Shown: positions 1 through 8,427, counted from the stretch's first letter. The stretch is 58,195 nucleotides of DNA from an uncultured Clostridia bacterium (GCA_937921505.1 CAKZUB010000034.1:1-58195), one strand, 5' to 3'. The notes: generated by a model not told the origin, from the sequence alone. A program made the numbers and translations.

Positions 1-45
1 AGAATAGCTATGAAGTTTTGCGGTTACTGAAGTTGTTCTACTCAT
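1..45 (-). CDS. N-terminus of an unknown protein, cut by the window edge
   Basis: An ATG on the minus strand at 45-43 is preceded by AGGAGA (59-54) with an 8-base spacer, which is a good translation start. The visible peptide is MSRTTSVTAKLHSYS, open to the window edge. Fifteen residues are too few to assign a family. It is divergent from the APC permease gene, so the 46-363 gap carries promoters for both directions. Confidence 0.55.
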   Translation of the reverse strand, partial: MSRTTSVTAKLHSYS

Positions 46-253
46 AAATATCATCTCCTAATGTCTTTTTCTTAGGATATGAAAAACCAATTAAAATATA
101 CAGGTATATTAAGCTATTTAAAACGGTTTATCTATAGTTTAGCATCATTAATATACATTGGATAGATTAATTGCATAAAAGTATATTCAAATCTTTTTAA
201 TTATGATAATGTAGAATAGGCTGTATGTATGTTTTAGAGTAACTTACACATAT

Positions 254-332
254 TTATGCCTATTGCATACCACAAGCTTTGCTTGTGATACTGCTACCCT
301 AAAAAGTTGAAAGTGTTTTTCTTTCAACCTTA
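254..332 (+). repeat. Dispersed two-hairpin repeat, copy A
   Basis: This roughly 80-bp stretch matches 6042-6121 and 22670-22752. It contains a TATGC/GCATA stem (255-259/265-269), a perfect 7-bp hairpin CACAAGC-TTT-GCTTGTG (271-287), the shared block GATACTGC, and a perfect 8-bp hairpin GTTGAAAG/CTTTCAAC (306-313/321-328). It ends 16 bases before the ribosome binding site of the APC permease, so it lies in that gene's leader. The rest of the 46-363 gap is AT-rich with nothing else recognised. Confidence 0.7.
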
Positions 333-363
333 TACTATATATTTTTTAAGGAGACTGATATAT

Positions 364-1689
364 ATGACAAAAAATAAGTACGGACTTTTTACTTGCATTG
401 CTATGATTGTGGGCGTTGTTATTGGATCTGGAATATTCTTTAAAAGTGATAATATTTTGATTGCTACAGGTGGCAGTATTACTTTGGGCGTTCTGGTCTT
501 TTGTATTGCAGCGATTAGTATTATTTTTGGAAGTTTAACTATTGCAGAACTTGCTTCTAAAAATGATAAGGCTGGTGGAATTATTACTTATGCTGAAGAC
601 TGTTATAGCCCTGCGGTAGCTTGTGCTTTTGGCTGGTTTCATACTTTTTTATATTTCCCCACCCTCATAGCTGTTATTTCTTGGGTTGCCGGCATTTATA
701 TTACCATTCTTTTTAATATAGAAGGAACTCTAGAAATACAAGTTTTAATAGGACTCGCTGTTGCTGGTGCACTATTTATAACGAACTTACTTTCATCAAG
801 GCTTGCGGGATACTTTCAAAACGCTTCTACTATTATAAAACTTATTCCACTTATTGTGATAGGTGTTTTAGGATTATTGTTTGGAAATCCTGGTACATTG
901 TCTCCCGGTAATGCCAGTAATATGAGCTCATCAGGATGGATTGCTGCAATAGTGCCTATTATCTTTGCTTTTGATGGTTGGATTGTTGCTACTTCTATTT
1001 CTCATGAAGTGAAGGATGCCAAAAGAAACATACCTCTTGCACTTATTCTTTCGCCACTGCTTATATTAGCTATATACATTCTATATTTTGTAGGCATAAG
1101 TATGTTAATAGGAACAGATAATGTCATAGCCATGGGTGACGCTCACGTTGATTTTGCTGCAAACCAACTTTTTGGACCTTTTGGTGCTAAGCTTATTTTA
1201 ACATGTGTTGTTATCTCTGTTATGGGAACTGTAAATGGTCTTATTATAGGACTCACACGTATGCCTTATGCTCTTGCTATAAGAAATATGTTTCCTTACT
1301 CTCATAAGGTATCAGTGGTAAATGAAAAACTAGGTGTTCCCGTTATCTCTTCTCTAGTTACTCTGGTCATTGTTTTATTTTGGTTTGCTATGCACTATAT
1401 CACTCAAAAGAATAATCTTCTTCCTAACTCTGATATATCTGAAATATCTATTACTATTAACTATTTAGGTTACATTATTTTATATATTCAAGTGTTTAGA
1501 TATGGTTTAGCTGGGCAAATCAAAGGATTTTGGCGAAGTAAACTAAATCCTATTTTTGCAACTATAGGTTCTCTTATTATACTTATTATAGGTATGAGAA
1601 GTCCCTTATTTTGGTTTTATGCTCTCTTATGTGGCCTGCTCATTTTATCAGCTTTTGTTTTTTGGGAAAAAAATAAGAAACGTGTTTAA
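364..1689 (+). CDS. APC-family amino acid permease
   Basis: A cytoplasmic-membrane amino acid transporter or antiporter of the APC superfamily, 441 residues with about 12 hydrophobic segments. The first helix carries the family signature GVVIGSGIFF, and the helix-6 region FAFDGWIVATSISHEVKD is typical of LAT/serine-threonine-type members. An upstream in-frame ATG at 307 would add 19 residues, but that extension is translated from the hairpin repeat. The ATG at 364 has AAGGAGA 9 bases ahead, so I chose it. The gene stands alone and ends at a palindromic terminator. The substrate cannot be told from sequence. Confidence 0.93.
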   Translation: MTKNKYGLFTCIAMIVGVVIGSGIFFKSDNILIATGGSITLGVLVFCIAAISIIFGSLTIAELASKNDKAGGIITYAEDCYSPAVACAFGWFHTFLYFPTLIAVISWVAGIYITILFNIEGTLEIQVLIGLAVAGALFITNLLSSRLAGYFQNASTIIKLIPLIVIGVLGLLFGNPGTLSPGNASNMSSSGWIAAIVPIIFAFDGWIVATSISHEVKDAKRNIPLALILSPLLILAIYILYFVGISMLIGTDNVIAMGDAHVDFAANQLFGPFGAKLILTCVVISVMGTVNGLIIGLTRMPYALAIRNMFPYSHKVSVVNEKLGVPVISSLVTLVIVLFWFAMHYITQKNNLLPNSDISEISITINYLGYIILYIQVFRYGLAGQIKGFWRSKLNPIFATIGSLIILIIGMRSPLFWFYALLCGLLILSAFVFWEKNKKRV

Positions 1690-1703
1690 CTGATTTATTA
1701 TAA

Positions 1704-1763
1704 ACTTTCAAAAAAATAGCAGCTCACCCATTGCAATGGGTGAGCTGCTATTTTTTTGAAAGT
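1704..1763. terminator. Perfect 60-bp palindrome, bidirectional terminator
   Basis: Two 30-base arms are exact reverse complements with no spacer (centre TTGCAA at 1731-1736). Both arms contain a run of seven A or T, giving an RNA hairpin with a U-run in either direction. It sits between the convergent APC permease and amrS genes. Confidence 0.9.
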
Positions 1764-1819
1764 GATTTTTAGCATACTTCTAAATCTAAATAATTATATT
1801 ATTCTCTAAAAAAATTATT

Positions 1820-2677
1820 TTATATATTTCCTAAAGTGACTTGGCTTAGATACCTTTTGGCAGTTTCTTCTGCCCTTTTCATAAAATTAATGTTAGTAGG
1901 TGGATTTTTAAGCTTGTACGCCGGAAAGTATCTAGAAAGATGTAAGGCTATTTGTGGATTTATAGTATTTAAAAACTTTGCTATTTCTTCTACTTCTTCT
2001 AAGGTGTCATTTTCTCCACTTACTAGCAAAGTTGTAATTTCTAAGTGACAAGCTTTTGAAGCTATCTCAATGGTTTTTAACACTGGGTCTAAGCTCCCCC
2101 CACAAAGATTGTTGTAATACTTAGAATTAAAGCTTTTTAAATCAATGTTCATCGCATCCACATAAGGAAGTAGTTGTTTTAAAGGTTCTTCACTGATAAA
2201 TCCATTACTTACAAGAACTACTGCTGAACTTGGGTCTGTTTCTTTTAAAAGTTTTGCGCAGTCATAAACATATTCATACCAGATGCTTGGTTCATTATAA
2301 GTAAAAGCAATCCCTGTATTGTTTTTTGTCGTTATGATTAATTCTATCAAATTTTTCTTAGATATAAAATCACTTTCAGTTCTATATTGCGAAATACTAT
2401 GATTTTGACAAAAACTACAAGTCAAATTACACCCAAAGCTTCCCACAGATAAAATCTGAGTACCTGGCCTAAAATAGTGAAGTGGTTTTTTTTCTATAGG
2501 ATCTAAAGAAATTGATGTCACCTCTCCATAATTGATGGTAAAAAGCTTTCCACTCTGATGGGTTCTTACATTACACTTTCCAAAATGTCCTTCCTCAATC
2601 ACACAGTTGTGGGGACATAAATAACAATGGATTTTATCTTTGTGTTTCTCGTAAAACAATGCTTCTTTTTCCATCAT
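1820..2677 (-). CDS. amrS: AmmeMemoRadiSam system radical SAM enzyme
   Basis: A cytoplasmic radical SAM protein resembling pyruvate-formate-lyase-activating enzymes. The cluster-binding motif is visible as CNLTCSFC (the CxxxCxxC form), and an N-terminal Cys set (CYLCPHNC...GKC) is typical of AmrS. It lies 13 bases after the MEMO-AMMECR1 fusion gene in the same operon, which defines the AmmeMemoRadiSam cassette. The biochemical role of the cassette is not established. Translation could begin at ATG 2683, 2677 or 2674; AAAGG is too close to 2683, so 2677 is preferred. Confidence 0.92.
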   Translation of the reverse strand: MMEKEALFYEKHKDKIHCYLCPHNCVIEEGHFGKCNVRTHQSGKLFTINYGEVTSISLDPIEKKPLHYFRPGTQILSVGSFGCNLTCSFCQNHSISQYRTESDFISKKNLIELIITTKNNTGIAFTYNEPSIWYEYVYDCAKLLKETDPSSAVVLVSNGFISEEPLKQLLPYVDAMNIDLKSFNSKYYNNLCGGSLDPVLKTIEIASKACHLEITTLLVSGENDTLEEVEEIAKFLNTINPQIALHLSRYFPAYKLKNPPTNINFMKRAEETAKRYLSQVTLGNI

Positions 2678-2690
2678 GTTCATCCTTTAT

Positions 2691-4097
2691 CTAATCTTCT
2701 TTATGACGAATCACTTGAAATCTTTGCACCTCATAGGCTTCATTAGGTTTTATCCCGGCTTTTCTTAAAGCTATATCTAATTGTTGCTCTACTGTATCAA
2801 CTTCTTCTAAATCTGGAAGCAGCAGCCCTGTTTTTCCTAAACTTCGTACAATAACACCATATTTTTTTGGATTTAGTTCTTCTTTAGAACAAGGCTCGGG
2901 TTCTGTTAAAACATCTACTGAAAAATCAATATCTAAAAGCTCCTCTTTTTCTACTTCATTAAACCTTGGATCATGTACCCCAGCTTGGATGGCATTACGC
3001 ACTATCTCTTGTGCAATATTCTCTGCTACTGGAAATATAGTACCGATACAGCCACGCAGTTCCCCATGCTTTTTAAGAGATACAAAAACGCCTCTTTTCA
3101 TAGTTTTCATCTCATCTGGCACATAACTTGGAAGCTTCTCTTGTATTTTCCCTGAATTTAAATAAGTAGCAAGGCTTTCCCGGGCAAGTCTTACATAAGG
3201 ATCACTTTGATTTTCTTTTTTTTTATAACTTTTACTACGTAATGCCTCTAGTTCTTTGAGTCTTGAAATATCTTCTCCCAAAATATTGAACTTCATTACA
3301 CCATAACCTACTCCAAAGGTACCCTCATAGCTTAAAAGTTCTCCTTTGAACTTTTTTCCCTCAAGAGCCCCAAGTAGAATCGCTATTGAACGTCTTCCGC
3401 ATTCTCCTGCATTGCACACGGTTTCTTTATCCATGCCAAAAACCCCTGTTACATCTCCCTCTCCTAAATGATGCAGAAATTCTGTGTCGAATTTTTCACC
3501 AGAAGGACTATACCCATACGGACCTTCTTCTTTTAACTTATGAGATAAATCTCCGCTTGCAATCAAGACTGCCTTTTCATTTAACATGCTAGCAGCTTTT
3601 TGAATAACCATCCCAAAGCGATACAACTCTATATCACTCAAGGAAGTATAGGTAATGTGTACAAGTTTATAAGTCTTATAGTATGCGTTAATAAAGTATA
3701 GCGGCACCATTGCTCCGTGGTCTAAAAAGAGCGAGGTCTTATACTCTCTCAAAAGAGAATCCGTCGCTAGCACAACTGGAATATCTTCCTTATTGGCAAG
3801 TTCATATATTTTATGAGTTAGTATTTTATCTATCTCAAGTTTCATAGACAAATGTGGCACCCCAAACTTTTTGAGGTCTCCATCTATTTCATCTTCATAA
3901 CTAAGAGCAATAGCATCTTGAAACATGGTTCCATGAGGCGTTACAAGTACAATTGTATCAGGCGCTTTCTGGGCAATTTCTTTTCCTAGTGTCTGTAAAC
4001 TCATACTCGTCTTGTTAATCTTTTGTTCCTCTCCTTTTCCTACTGCTGGAAGTAGAATTGGCGGATGCGGCATCAAATAAAAGTCTTTCAAACTCAA
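2691..4097 (-). CDS. MEMO1-AMMECR1 fusion protein of the AmmeMemoRadiSam system
   Basis: The N-terminal 270 or so residues form a MEMO/LigB-like (class III extradiol dioxygenase fold) domain that begins with the family hallmark MPHPP and contains HGAMVPLYF and SGDLSH. The C-terminal 170 or so residues are an AMMECR1 domain with RGVFVSLKK and LRGCIGTI. The domains are separate AmrB and AmrA proteins in many bacteria and fused here. GTG at 4127 would start inside a mobile-element-like repeat. TTG at 4097 follows GAGGTGAT by 4 bases and is preferred; ATG just before PHPP is another option. It is cotranscribed with amrS. Confidence 0.9.
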   Translation of the reverse strand: MSLKDFYLMPHPPILLPAVGKGEEQKINKTSMSLQTLGKEIAQKAPDTIVLVTPHGTMFQDAIALSYEDEIDGDLKKFGVPHLSMKLEIDKILTHKIYELANKEDIPVVLATDSLLREYKTSLFLDHGAMVPLYFINAYYKTYKLVHITYTSLSDIELYRFGMVIQKAASMLNEKAVLIASGDLSHKLKEEGPYGYSPSGEKFDTEFLHHLGEGDVTGVFGMDKETVCNAGECGRRSIAILLGALEGKKFKGELLSYEGTFGVGYGVMKFNILGEDISRLKELEALRSKSYKKKENQSDPYVRLARESLATYLNSGKIQEKLPSYVPDEMKTMKRGVFVSLKKHGELRGCIGTIFPVAENIAQEIVRNAIQAGVHDPRFNEVEKEELLDIDFSVDVLTEPEPCSKEELNPKKYGVIVRSLGKTGLLLPDLEEVDTVEQQLDIALRKAGIKPNEAYEVQRFQVIRHKED

Positions 4098-4115
4098 AAC
4101 AATCACCTCGTATCC

Positions 4116-4229
4116 TATAGATTTCACATCTTTAAATTTAAGTTATTCATGATGATCATTATGTGAAATCATCATGAATAACAACTTTTCAGAGATCAAT
4201 AACTTAGGTTTACATGTTGTTTCTCTATA
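4116..4229. repeat. MITE-like inverted-repeat element, copy 1
   Basis: This 114-bp element has ends that are imperfect inverted repeats (TATAGA... with inner TAAATTTAAGTTATT at 4133-4147 against 4198-4212). An internal perfect 14-bp palindrome lies at 4142-4155/4169-4182. Read in reverse complement it aligns over its whole length, with roughly 80% identity by eye, to 25521-25635. The outer TATAG/CTATA ends would suit TA-targeting IS630/mariner-like transposition, which is an inference. It overlaps the upstream region of the MEMO-AMMECR1 gene and probably contributes its promoter region. Confidence 0.75.
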
Positions 4230-4306
4230 TTTGCATTCAATCTCTCAATTAGTCTTACCTGTTTCAAAAATTAAATTCTTTAAAATAATACTGTAAGCTT
4301 TGTTTA

Positions 4307-4633
4307 CTAGCAGACAAATTCATCTCTAATTGGTGTAAACACATCTAATATCGCCCCATCCTCTAGAGCAACAACACCATGAACAACACCAGGATTTGCC
4401 ACATAGGAGTCTCCTGCGGTTACAATAGTAGTCTTACCATTACACATTAACTCAAACTTCCCTGACAAAATATAGCCTACTTGATCATGAATATCATGGC
4501 TATGAGGATCACCAATACCTCCTTTTTTGAAATCAAAACGAATCATCATTAGCTTATCATTATGAACCATTAAGGTCCGTGTTACGAGGTTGCTTAAAAT
4601 AGTTACTTTTGCATCATTTTCTTTAATTATCAT
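4307..4633 (-). CDS. Small cupin, KdgF-like
   Basis: A single-domain cupin of 108 residues. The metal-site set is visible as PHSH (H44, H46), Q51 and H85, which is the His-His-Gln-His pattern of KdgF-type cupins; those proteins linearise 4,5-unsaturated uronates in pectin and alginate catabolism. The closing stretch ALEDGAILDVFTP is also KdgF-like. ATG 4633 follows AGGAG by 7 bases and is preferred over the ORF start at 4693. It is the last gene after the MFS permease and TRAP genes, consistent with uronate use, but the substrate is inferred and other small cupins look similar. Confidence 0.85.
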   Translation of the reverse strand: MIIKENDAKVTILSNLVTRTLMVHNDKLMMIRFDFKKGGIGDPHSHDIHDQVGYILSGKFELMCNGKTTIVTAGDSYVANPGVVHGVVALEDGAILDVFTPIRDEFVC

Positions 4634-4722
4634 AGTTTTCTCCTTTTTTGCCATCTCGGGCGAATGGTTCTTTGTACATCCTACATCATTCAAGTATATC
4701 TCATTTCTAGTTCATTTATAAG

Positions 4723-5898
4723 TTAAGGCACCTTAACAATGTTTAAAATCACACATACAAGCATCAATCCAATAGCGACTAAAATAGCACTCATCCCGGC
4801 AAATATGCCATAAGTATCTGCTAATGCCCCTGTTATAATTGGCATCAGAATTGCCCCAACACCCCCTGCCATAAGTAAAACGCCCATGGACATTGGATAC
4901 TCCTTAATGATATTTCCAATTGTTGAGACAGTCGTTGGATAGATTCCTGCCATAGAATAGCCAAGCCCCATTATTGCTATCGTGATAACAAGTAAATTTT
5001 GTGTAGAAAGTAACATTAAATAAAAACAAGCAGTACCAATACTTGTTGATAATAACAATGTCTTTTTGGATACTCTATCTCCTATAAATGCACAGGTTAA
5101 TCTCCCCGCAAGAATAACGATCCATAACAACGAGGCAAGTGCTTGGGCATACTGAGTCGTCATAATATTTGAGTCAATAAAATATTTAACAATCCATCCA
5201 TTTATTGATGCTTCAGCACACAAATAGAAAAAGAAAATACCGACACTAACCCAAAAATATCTACTTTTTAAAAAAAGGTAGGATATTTTTTTCTTTTCTT
5301 TTTTATCTACATGCTCTTCTATCTCCATTCTTGAAAAAAGCATAATAGAAATAATCGCAAGAATAATAATGATAACTGCTGCGATTTTCCAGCCAACATC
5401 CCCTACTAGGTACGTACATACAATCACCAGAAAAGGTGCACTTAATGCACCTATTGCAAAAATACTATGTAAAATATTTAAGGCTACAGGGCTACTATTT
5501 GATACGCCACTTACAACTGTATTGTTAAAATTAGAAATACTACCTCTGCTTAATCCTGTAAATAAAAATCCTAAGATTAACAACACTGGATTTCCTGTTA
5601 TGATCACAATCAAAAATCCCATAACGACAAAACTACACAAGAACATGATTGCTTTTTTTCTACCTAAGTAAATAGGCAGCACGCCTGCAGCAAAACCAGC
5701 AATGAGATTACCTGCTTGATGTGCTGATATTAAAGCACCACTTACTGTATTATTAAGTCCATATTCATTACTCATAAGTGGTAAAAGAGAGCCTAAAATC
5801 ATTGCATAGAGACCATTAACTGCAAAAACAAAAAAACAGCATTTTATAATGTACTGATTACGATGGTCGAGTTGTGTATAAAAAGATGGCTTTAACAT
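4723..5898 (-). CDS. MFS transporter, FucP/FHS-like
   Basis: A 391-residue major facilitator with 12 predicted membrane segments in two halves separated by a charged loop (HVDKKEKKK). The inter-helix GRKKA motif after helix 2 and the HSIFAIGALSAPF stretch resemble fucose/glucose permease-type members. GTG at 5916 lies inside the ribosome binding site GGAGG. ATG 5898 is the better start, 11 bases after GGAGG. It lies between the TRAP cluster and the cupin on the same strand, so a sugar or sugar acid is a likely substrate. Confidence 0.88.
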   Translation of the reverse strand: MLKPSFYTQLDHRNQYIIKCCFFVFAVNGLYAMILGSLLPLMSNEYGLNNTVSGALISAHQAGNLIAGFAAGVLPIYLGRKKAIMFLCSFVVMGFLIVIITGNPVLLILGFLFTGLSRGSISNFNNTVVSGVSNSSPVALNILHSIFAIGALSAPFLVIVCTYLVGDVGWKIAAVIIIILAIISIMLFSRMEIEEHVDKKEKKKISYLFLKSRYFWVSVGIFFFYLCAEASINGWIVKYFIDSNIMTTQYAQALASLLWIVILAGRLTCAFIGDRVSKKTLLLSTSIGTACFYLMLLSTQNLLVITIAIMGLGYSMAGIYPTTVSTIGNIIKEYPMSMGVLLMAGGVGAILMPIITGALADTYGIFAGMSAILVAIGLMLVCVILNIVKVP

Positions 5899-5961
5899 AT
5901 CATTTAATTCCTCCACACTTAAATAAATCTAAAAAGATATCGTATTAAAATCTTCCTAGGT

Positions 5962-6121
5962 GAACGCACTAAAGACAAAGCCGTAGATACATGTTTCGTA
6001 AATACAGCTTTATCTTTATGTGACAGATAATTATATGCGTTCTTATGCCCATTGTATATCGCAAGCTTTGCCCCTGATACTGCTACAATAAAAAGTTGAA
6101 AGGTTTTTTCTTTCAACCTTA
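5962..6121 (+). repeat. Dispersed two-hairpin repeat, copy B, with an extended stem
   Basis: Bases 6042-6121 match copies A and C, including GATACTGC and the perfect GTTGAAAG/CTTTCAAC hairpin (6095-6102/6110-6117). Upstream this copy has more structure: GAACGCA (5962-5968) pairs with TGCGTTC (6036-6042), enclosing a stem of about 14 bp with two mismatches (5970-5985 against 6003-6018). It lies between two minus-strand genes in the antisense direction, so it is not a leader of either. A 65-codon minus-strand ORF over it (5919-6116) has no start signal and looks like translated repeat. Confidence 0.65.
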
Positions 6122-6583
6122 AATTTTTGAAACTACATAGTTATAAAAAGCTTCTTTTTGTTTTCCTAACACTTTGTTCGTTAGTACAAACCCGTGTTTA
6201 GCCGCTAACACTATAATAATCATGCTCGGTTTTTTTGATACACCTTTTATCATATGCCATTTTAAATTTGAATTTTGATTCCCAATTTTTACATGGATAC
6301 CGTTATCATCAAAACCTATCTCCATATGATGTGAGATCGTCGCTGCCTGTCTTTTTGCTCGCATATAAATAACTAGGGGTTGAATAACCGTAAATAAACA
6401 AACTGCAATTATCAAAAGTATTTTTATGAAGATATTTACATCTCCCCAAAACCTTGTACTTAATAGTAACATAGCAACAGTAAATATAATATTGCATACT
6501 CCAACCATTGAACCATAAGCCCCGTACATGGATAACTGCCAAAGATCATATGCTGTTGTTTGATAAGTAAATGTGTATTTCAT
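6119..6583 (-). CDS. YcxB-like membrane protein
   Basis: A 154-residue protein with two membrane segments (about residues 22-42 and 50-72) followed by a soluble C-terminal domain. FDDNGIHVKIGNQNSNLKW resembles the YcxB-like domain. Its start lies 6 bases after the dctM stop, so it is probably cotranscribed with the TRAP transporter. Function is unknown; it is not a known TRAP subunit. Confidence 0.75.
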   Translation of the reverse strand: MKYTFTYQTTAYDLWQLSMYGAYGSMVGVCNIIFTVAMLLLSTRFWGDVNIFIKILLIIAVCLFTVIQPLVIYMRAKRQAATISHHMEIGFDDNGIHVKIGNQNSNLKWHMIKGVSKKPSMIIIVLAAKHGFVLTNKVLGKQKEAFYNYVVSKI

Positions 6584-6589
6584 ATCACT

Positions 6590-7882
6590 TTACCTAAATA
6601 ACGATGGAAGCCATAAACTAACTGCCGGAATGAAGGTAATCAGTAAAAGTGTAAGGATCATACATAAGTAAAATGGCAGTGTCGCTTTTACAACCCGTTC
6701 CATCGATACTTTACCAACTGCAGAACCAATAAAGAGTACCGCACCAACAGGTGGTGTTAAAAGACCGATACCGCAGTTTAACACAACCATAATACCAAAC
6801 TGAATAGGATCAATACCAATTGAAGTTGCGATTGGCAGCAAGATTGGAGTCGCAATCAATATAATTGGCGCCATATCCATAATACACCCAAGAATCAAAA
6901 GGATAAGATTTAAGAGCAGTGCCAAAAGAATCGGATTGTCTGTAAGATTGATGATTGCACTTGCTGCTAAACTTGGAACACGAAGACGTGTCAGCGCAAA
7001 TCCAAAAATACTAGAAGTTGCAATCAGAATAAGTACGATAGAGAGTGTATCCACACACACATCAAGCACTTTCCAAACGCCTTTCCAATCAAGACCTTTA
7101 TAAATAAATACACTAACGAGCAAACTGTAAATAACTGCAACAGCAGCCGATTCTGTAGCTGTAAAAACACCACCAACTACACCTACTACAACGATTAGAA
7201 CGGCTGCAAGCGCCCAAAAGGAAACGGCAAATTGTTTTAATAAATTAATTACGCTGAATGCTTCGCCCTTTGGATAATTTCTCTTAACAGAAATGATATA
7301 AGAACCTATCATTAAAGTTACTGCCAGTATTGCGGCCGGCATATAACCTGCAAGGAAAAGACTTCCTACCGAAATACCCCCTGCAGTAGTCGCATAAATA
7401 ACCATGTTATGACTCGGAGGAACCAAAAGCCCTTCACAGGATGAAGTAATAGTAACTGCCGTTGAAAAGTCATCATCGTAGCCTTGGTCTACCATCATAG
7501 GAATTAAAATACTACCAAGAGATGCAGTATCAGCAGCTGCCGAACCAGAAATCCCACCAAAGAAGTATGATGCAACGATGTTAACCATTGCCATACCGCC
7601 TCGCATCCAACCAACACAAGCATTCGCCAGTGCAATTAGTTTTTCAGAGATACCACCAAATCCCATAAGACATCCCATTGTAATAAAGAAAGGTACTGCC
7701 ATAAGACTGAAAGAACTAATCCCTTTTACCATTTGTTGAGCAATGGTCGTAAGCGGAAGTCCTTGGTATAAAAGAGAAAATAAAGATGCAAGTGCTACTG
7801 CGTAAGCAATAGGAAATCTTAAAAATACCATAATGAAAAAACTACCCAGTAAAATCAATATCGCCATACTCTCAACACTCAT
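6590..7882 (-). CDS. dctM: TRAP transporter large permease DctM
   Basis: The 430-residue large membrane subunit of a tripartite ATP-independent periplasmic transporter, with about 12 segments. Family landmarks include FLRFPIAYAVALAS near the start, the GGISGSAAADTASLGSIL stretch, and the conserved TPPVGAVLF near the C-terminus. It uses an ion gradient to import the organic acid delivered by DctP. Its first base overlaps the last base of the dctQ stop codon, indicating translational coupling. Confidence 0.96.
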   Translation of the reverse strand: MSVESMAILILLGSFFIMVFLRFPIAYAVALASLFSLLYQGLPLTTIAQQMVKGISSFSLMAVPFFITMGCLMGFGGISEKLIALANACVGWMRGGMAMVNIVASYFFGGISGSAAADTASLGSILIPMMVDQGYDDDFSTAVTITSSCEGLLVPPSHNMVIYATTAGGISVGSLFLAGYMPAAILAVTLMIGSYIISVKRNYPKGEAFSVINLLKQFAVSFWALAAVLIVVVGVVGGVFTATESAAVAVIYSLLVSVFIYKGLDWKGVWKVLDVCVDTLSIVLILIATSSIFGFALTRLRVPSLAASAIINLTDNPILLALLLNLILLILGCIMDMAPIILIATPILLPIATSIGIDPIQFGIMVVLNCGIGLLTPPVGAVLFIGSAVGKVSMERVVKATLPFYLCMILTLLLITFIPAVSLWLPSLFR

Positions 7883-8406
7883 TATTTATCTCCCTCCTTT
7901 ACAAAAAATTTTTTGATATGATTATATATAGCTTCTATCTCGAAAATAAACATGGCTATACCAGCTAGCGGAACTGGAAAATACATCCAAAATCTTGAAA
8001 TGCTTGGCATACTTACATAAGAACCTCTTGATCCAAGCAGCACTGCATAATTCCACCCTACTACTATCATAACCACAGCAAGTGCTAATACAGCAATATC
8101 TGCAATAATATCCAAACTAATTACTACTTTTTTAGGTAAAAATCTATCAAATGCCGTCATACGAATATGTGCATTTCTTCTGATGGCTAAAGCAGCTGAA
8201 AGAACTGCCATATAGGCCATACAAGTTAATACGATTTCCTCACTCCATGCTGGGTCTGGAATAAAAGGAATGTACCTGCCAGCCACTGCCATAGTGGTAA
8301 TAAGAATATCTATTATTAAAAGTAATTTACATACCAAAAGAACTACCTTATACGTCACATCATATGCCGGTTTAATCTTGTCAATTGTATTAAAAATGTT
8401 AGGCAT
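7882..8406 (-). CDS. dctQ: TRAP transporter small permease DctQ
   Basis: A 174-residue protein with four membrane segments. The hallmark PAWSEEIVLTCMAYMAVLSA and RRNAHIRM are diagnostic of DctQ subunits. The start has AAGGAGG 6 bases ahead. It pairs with DctM to form the membrane complex. Confidence 0.95.
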   Translation of the reverse strand: MPNIFNTIDKIKPAYDVTYKVVLLVCKLLLIIDILITTMAVAGRYIPFIPDPAWSEEIVLTCMAYMAVLSAALAIRRNAHIRMTAFDRFLPKKVVISLDIIADIAVLALAVVMIVVGWNYAVLLGSRGSYVSMPSISRFWMYFPVPLAGIAMFIFEIEAIYNHIKKFFVKEGDK

Positions 8407-8427
8407 ACATTACCTCCTTAAAAATTT

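Noticed and set aside
254..332. The leader repeat as a metabolite or metal riboswitch
   Set aside because: The three copies precede unrelated genes (an amino acid permease and feoB) or none, and I do not see the conserved core of any riboswitch class I know.
5919..6116. A 65-codon minus-strand ORF between the YcxB-like and MFS genes
   Set aside because: It has no ribosome binding site and lies almost wholly inside the dispersed repeat, whose conservation follows RNA stems rather than codons.
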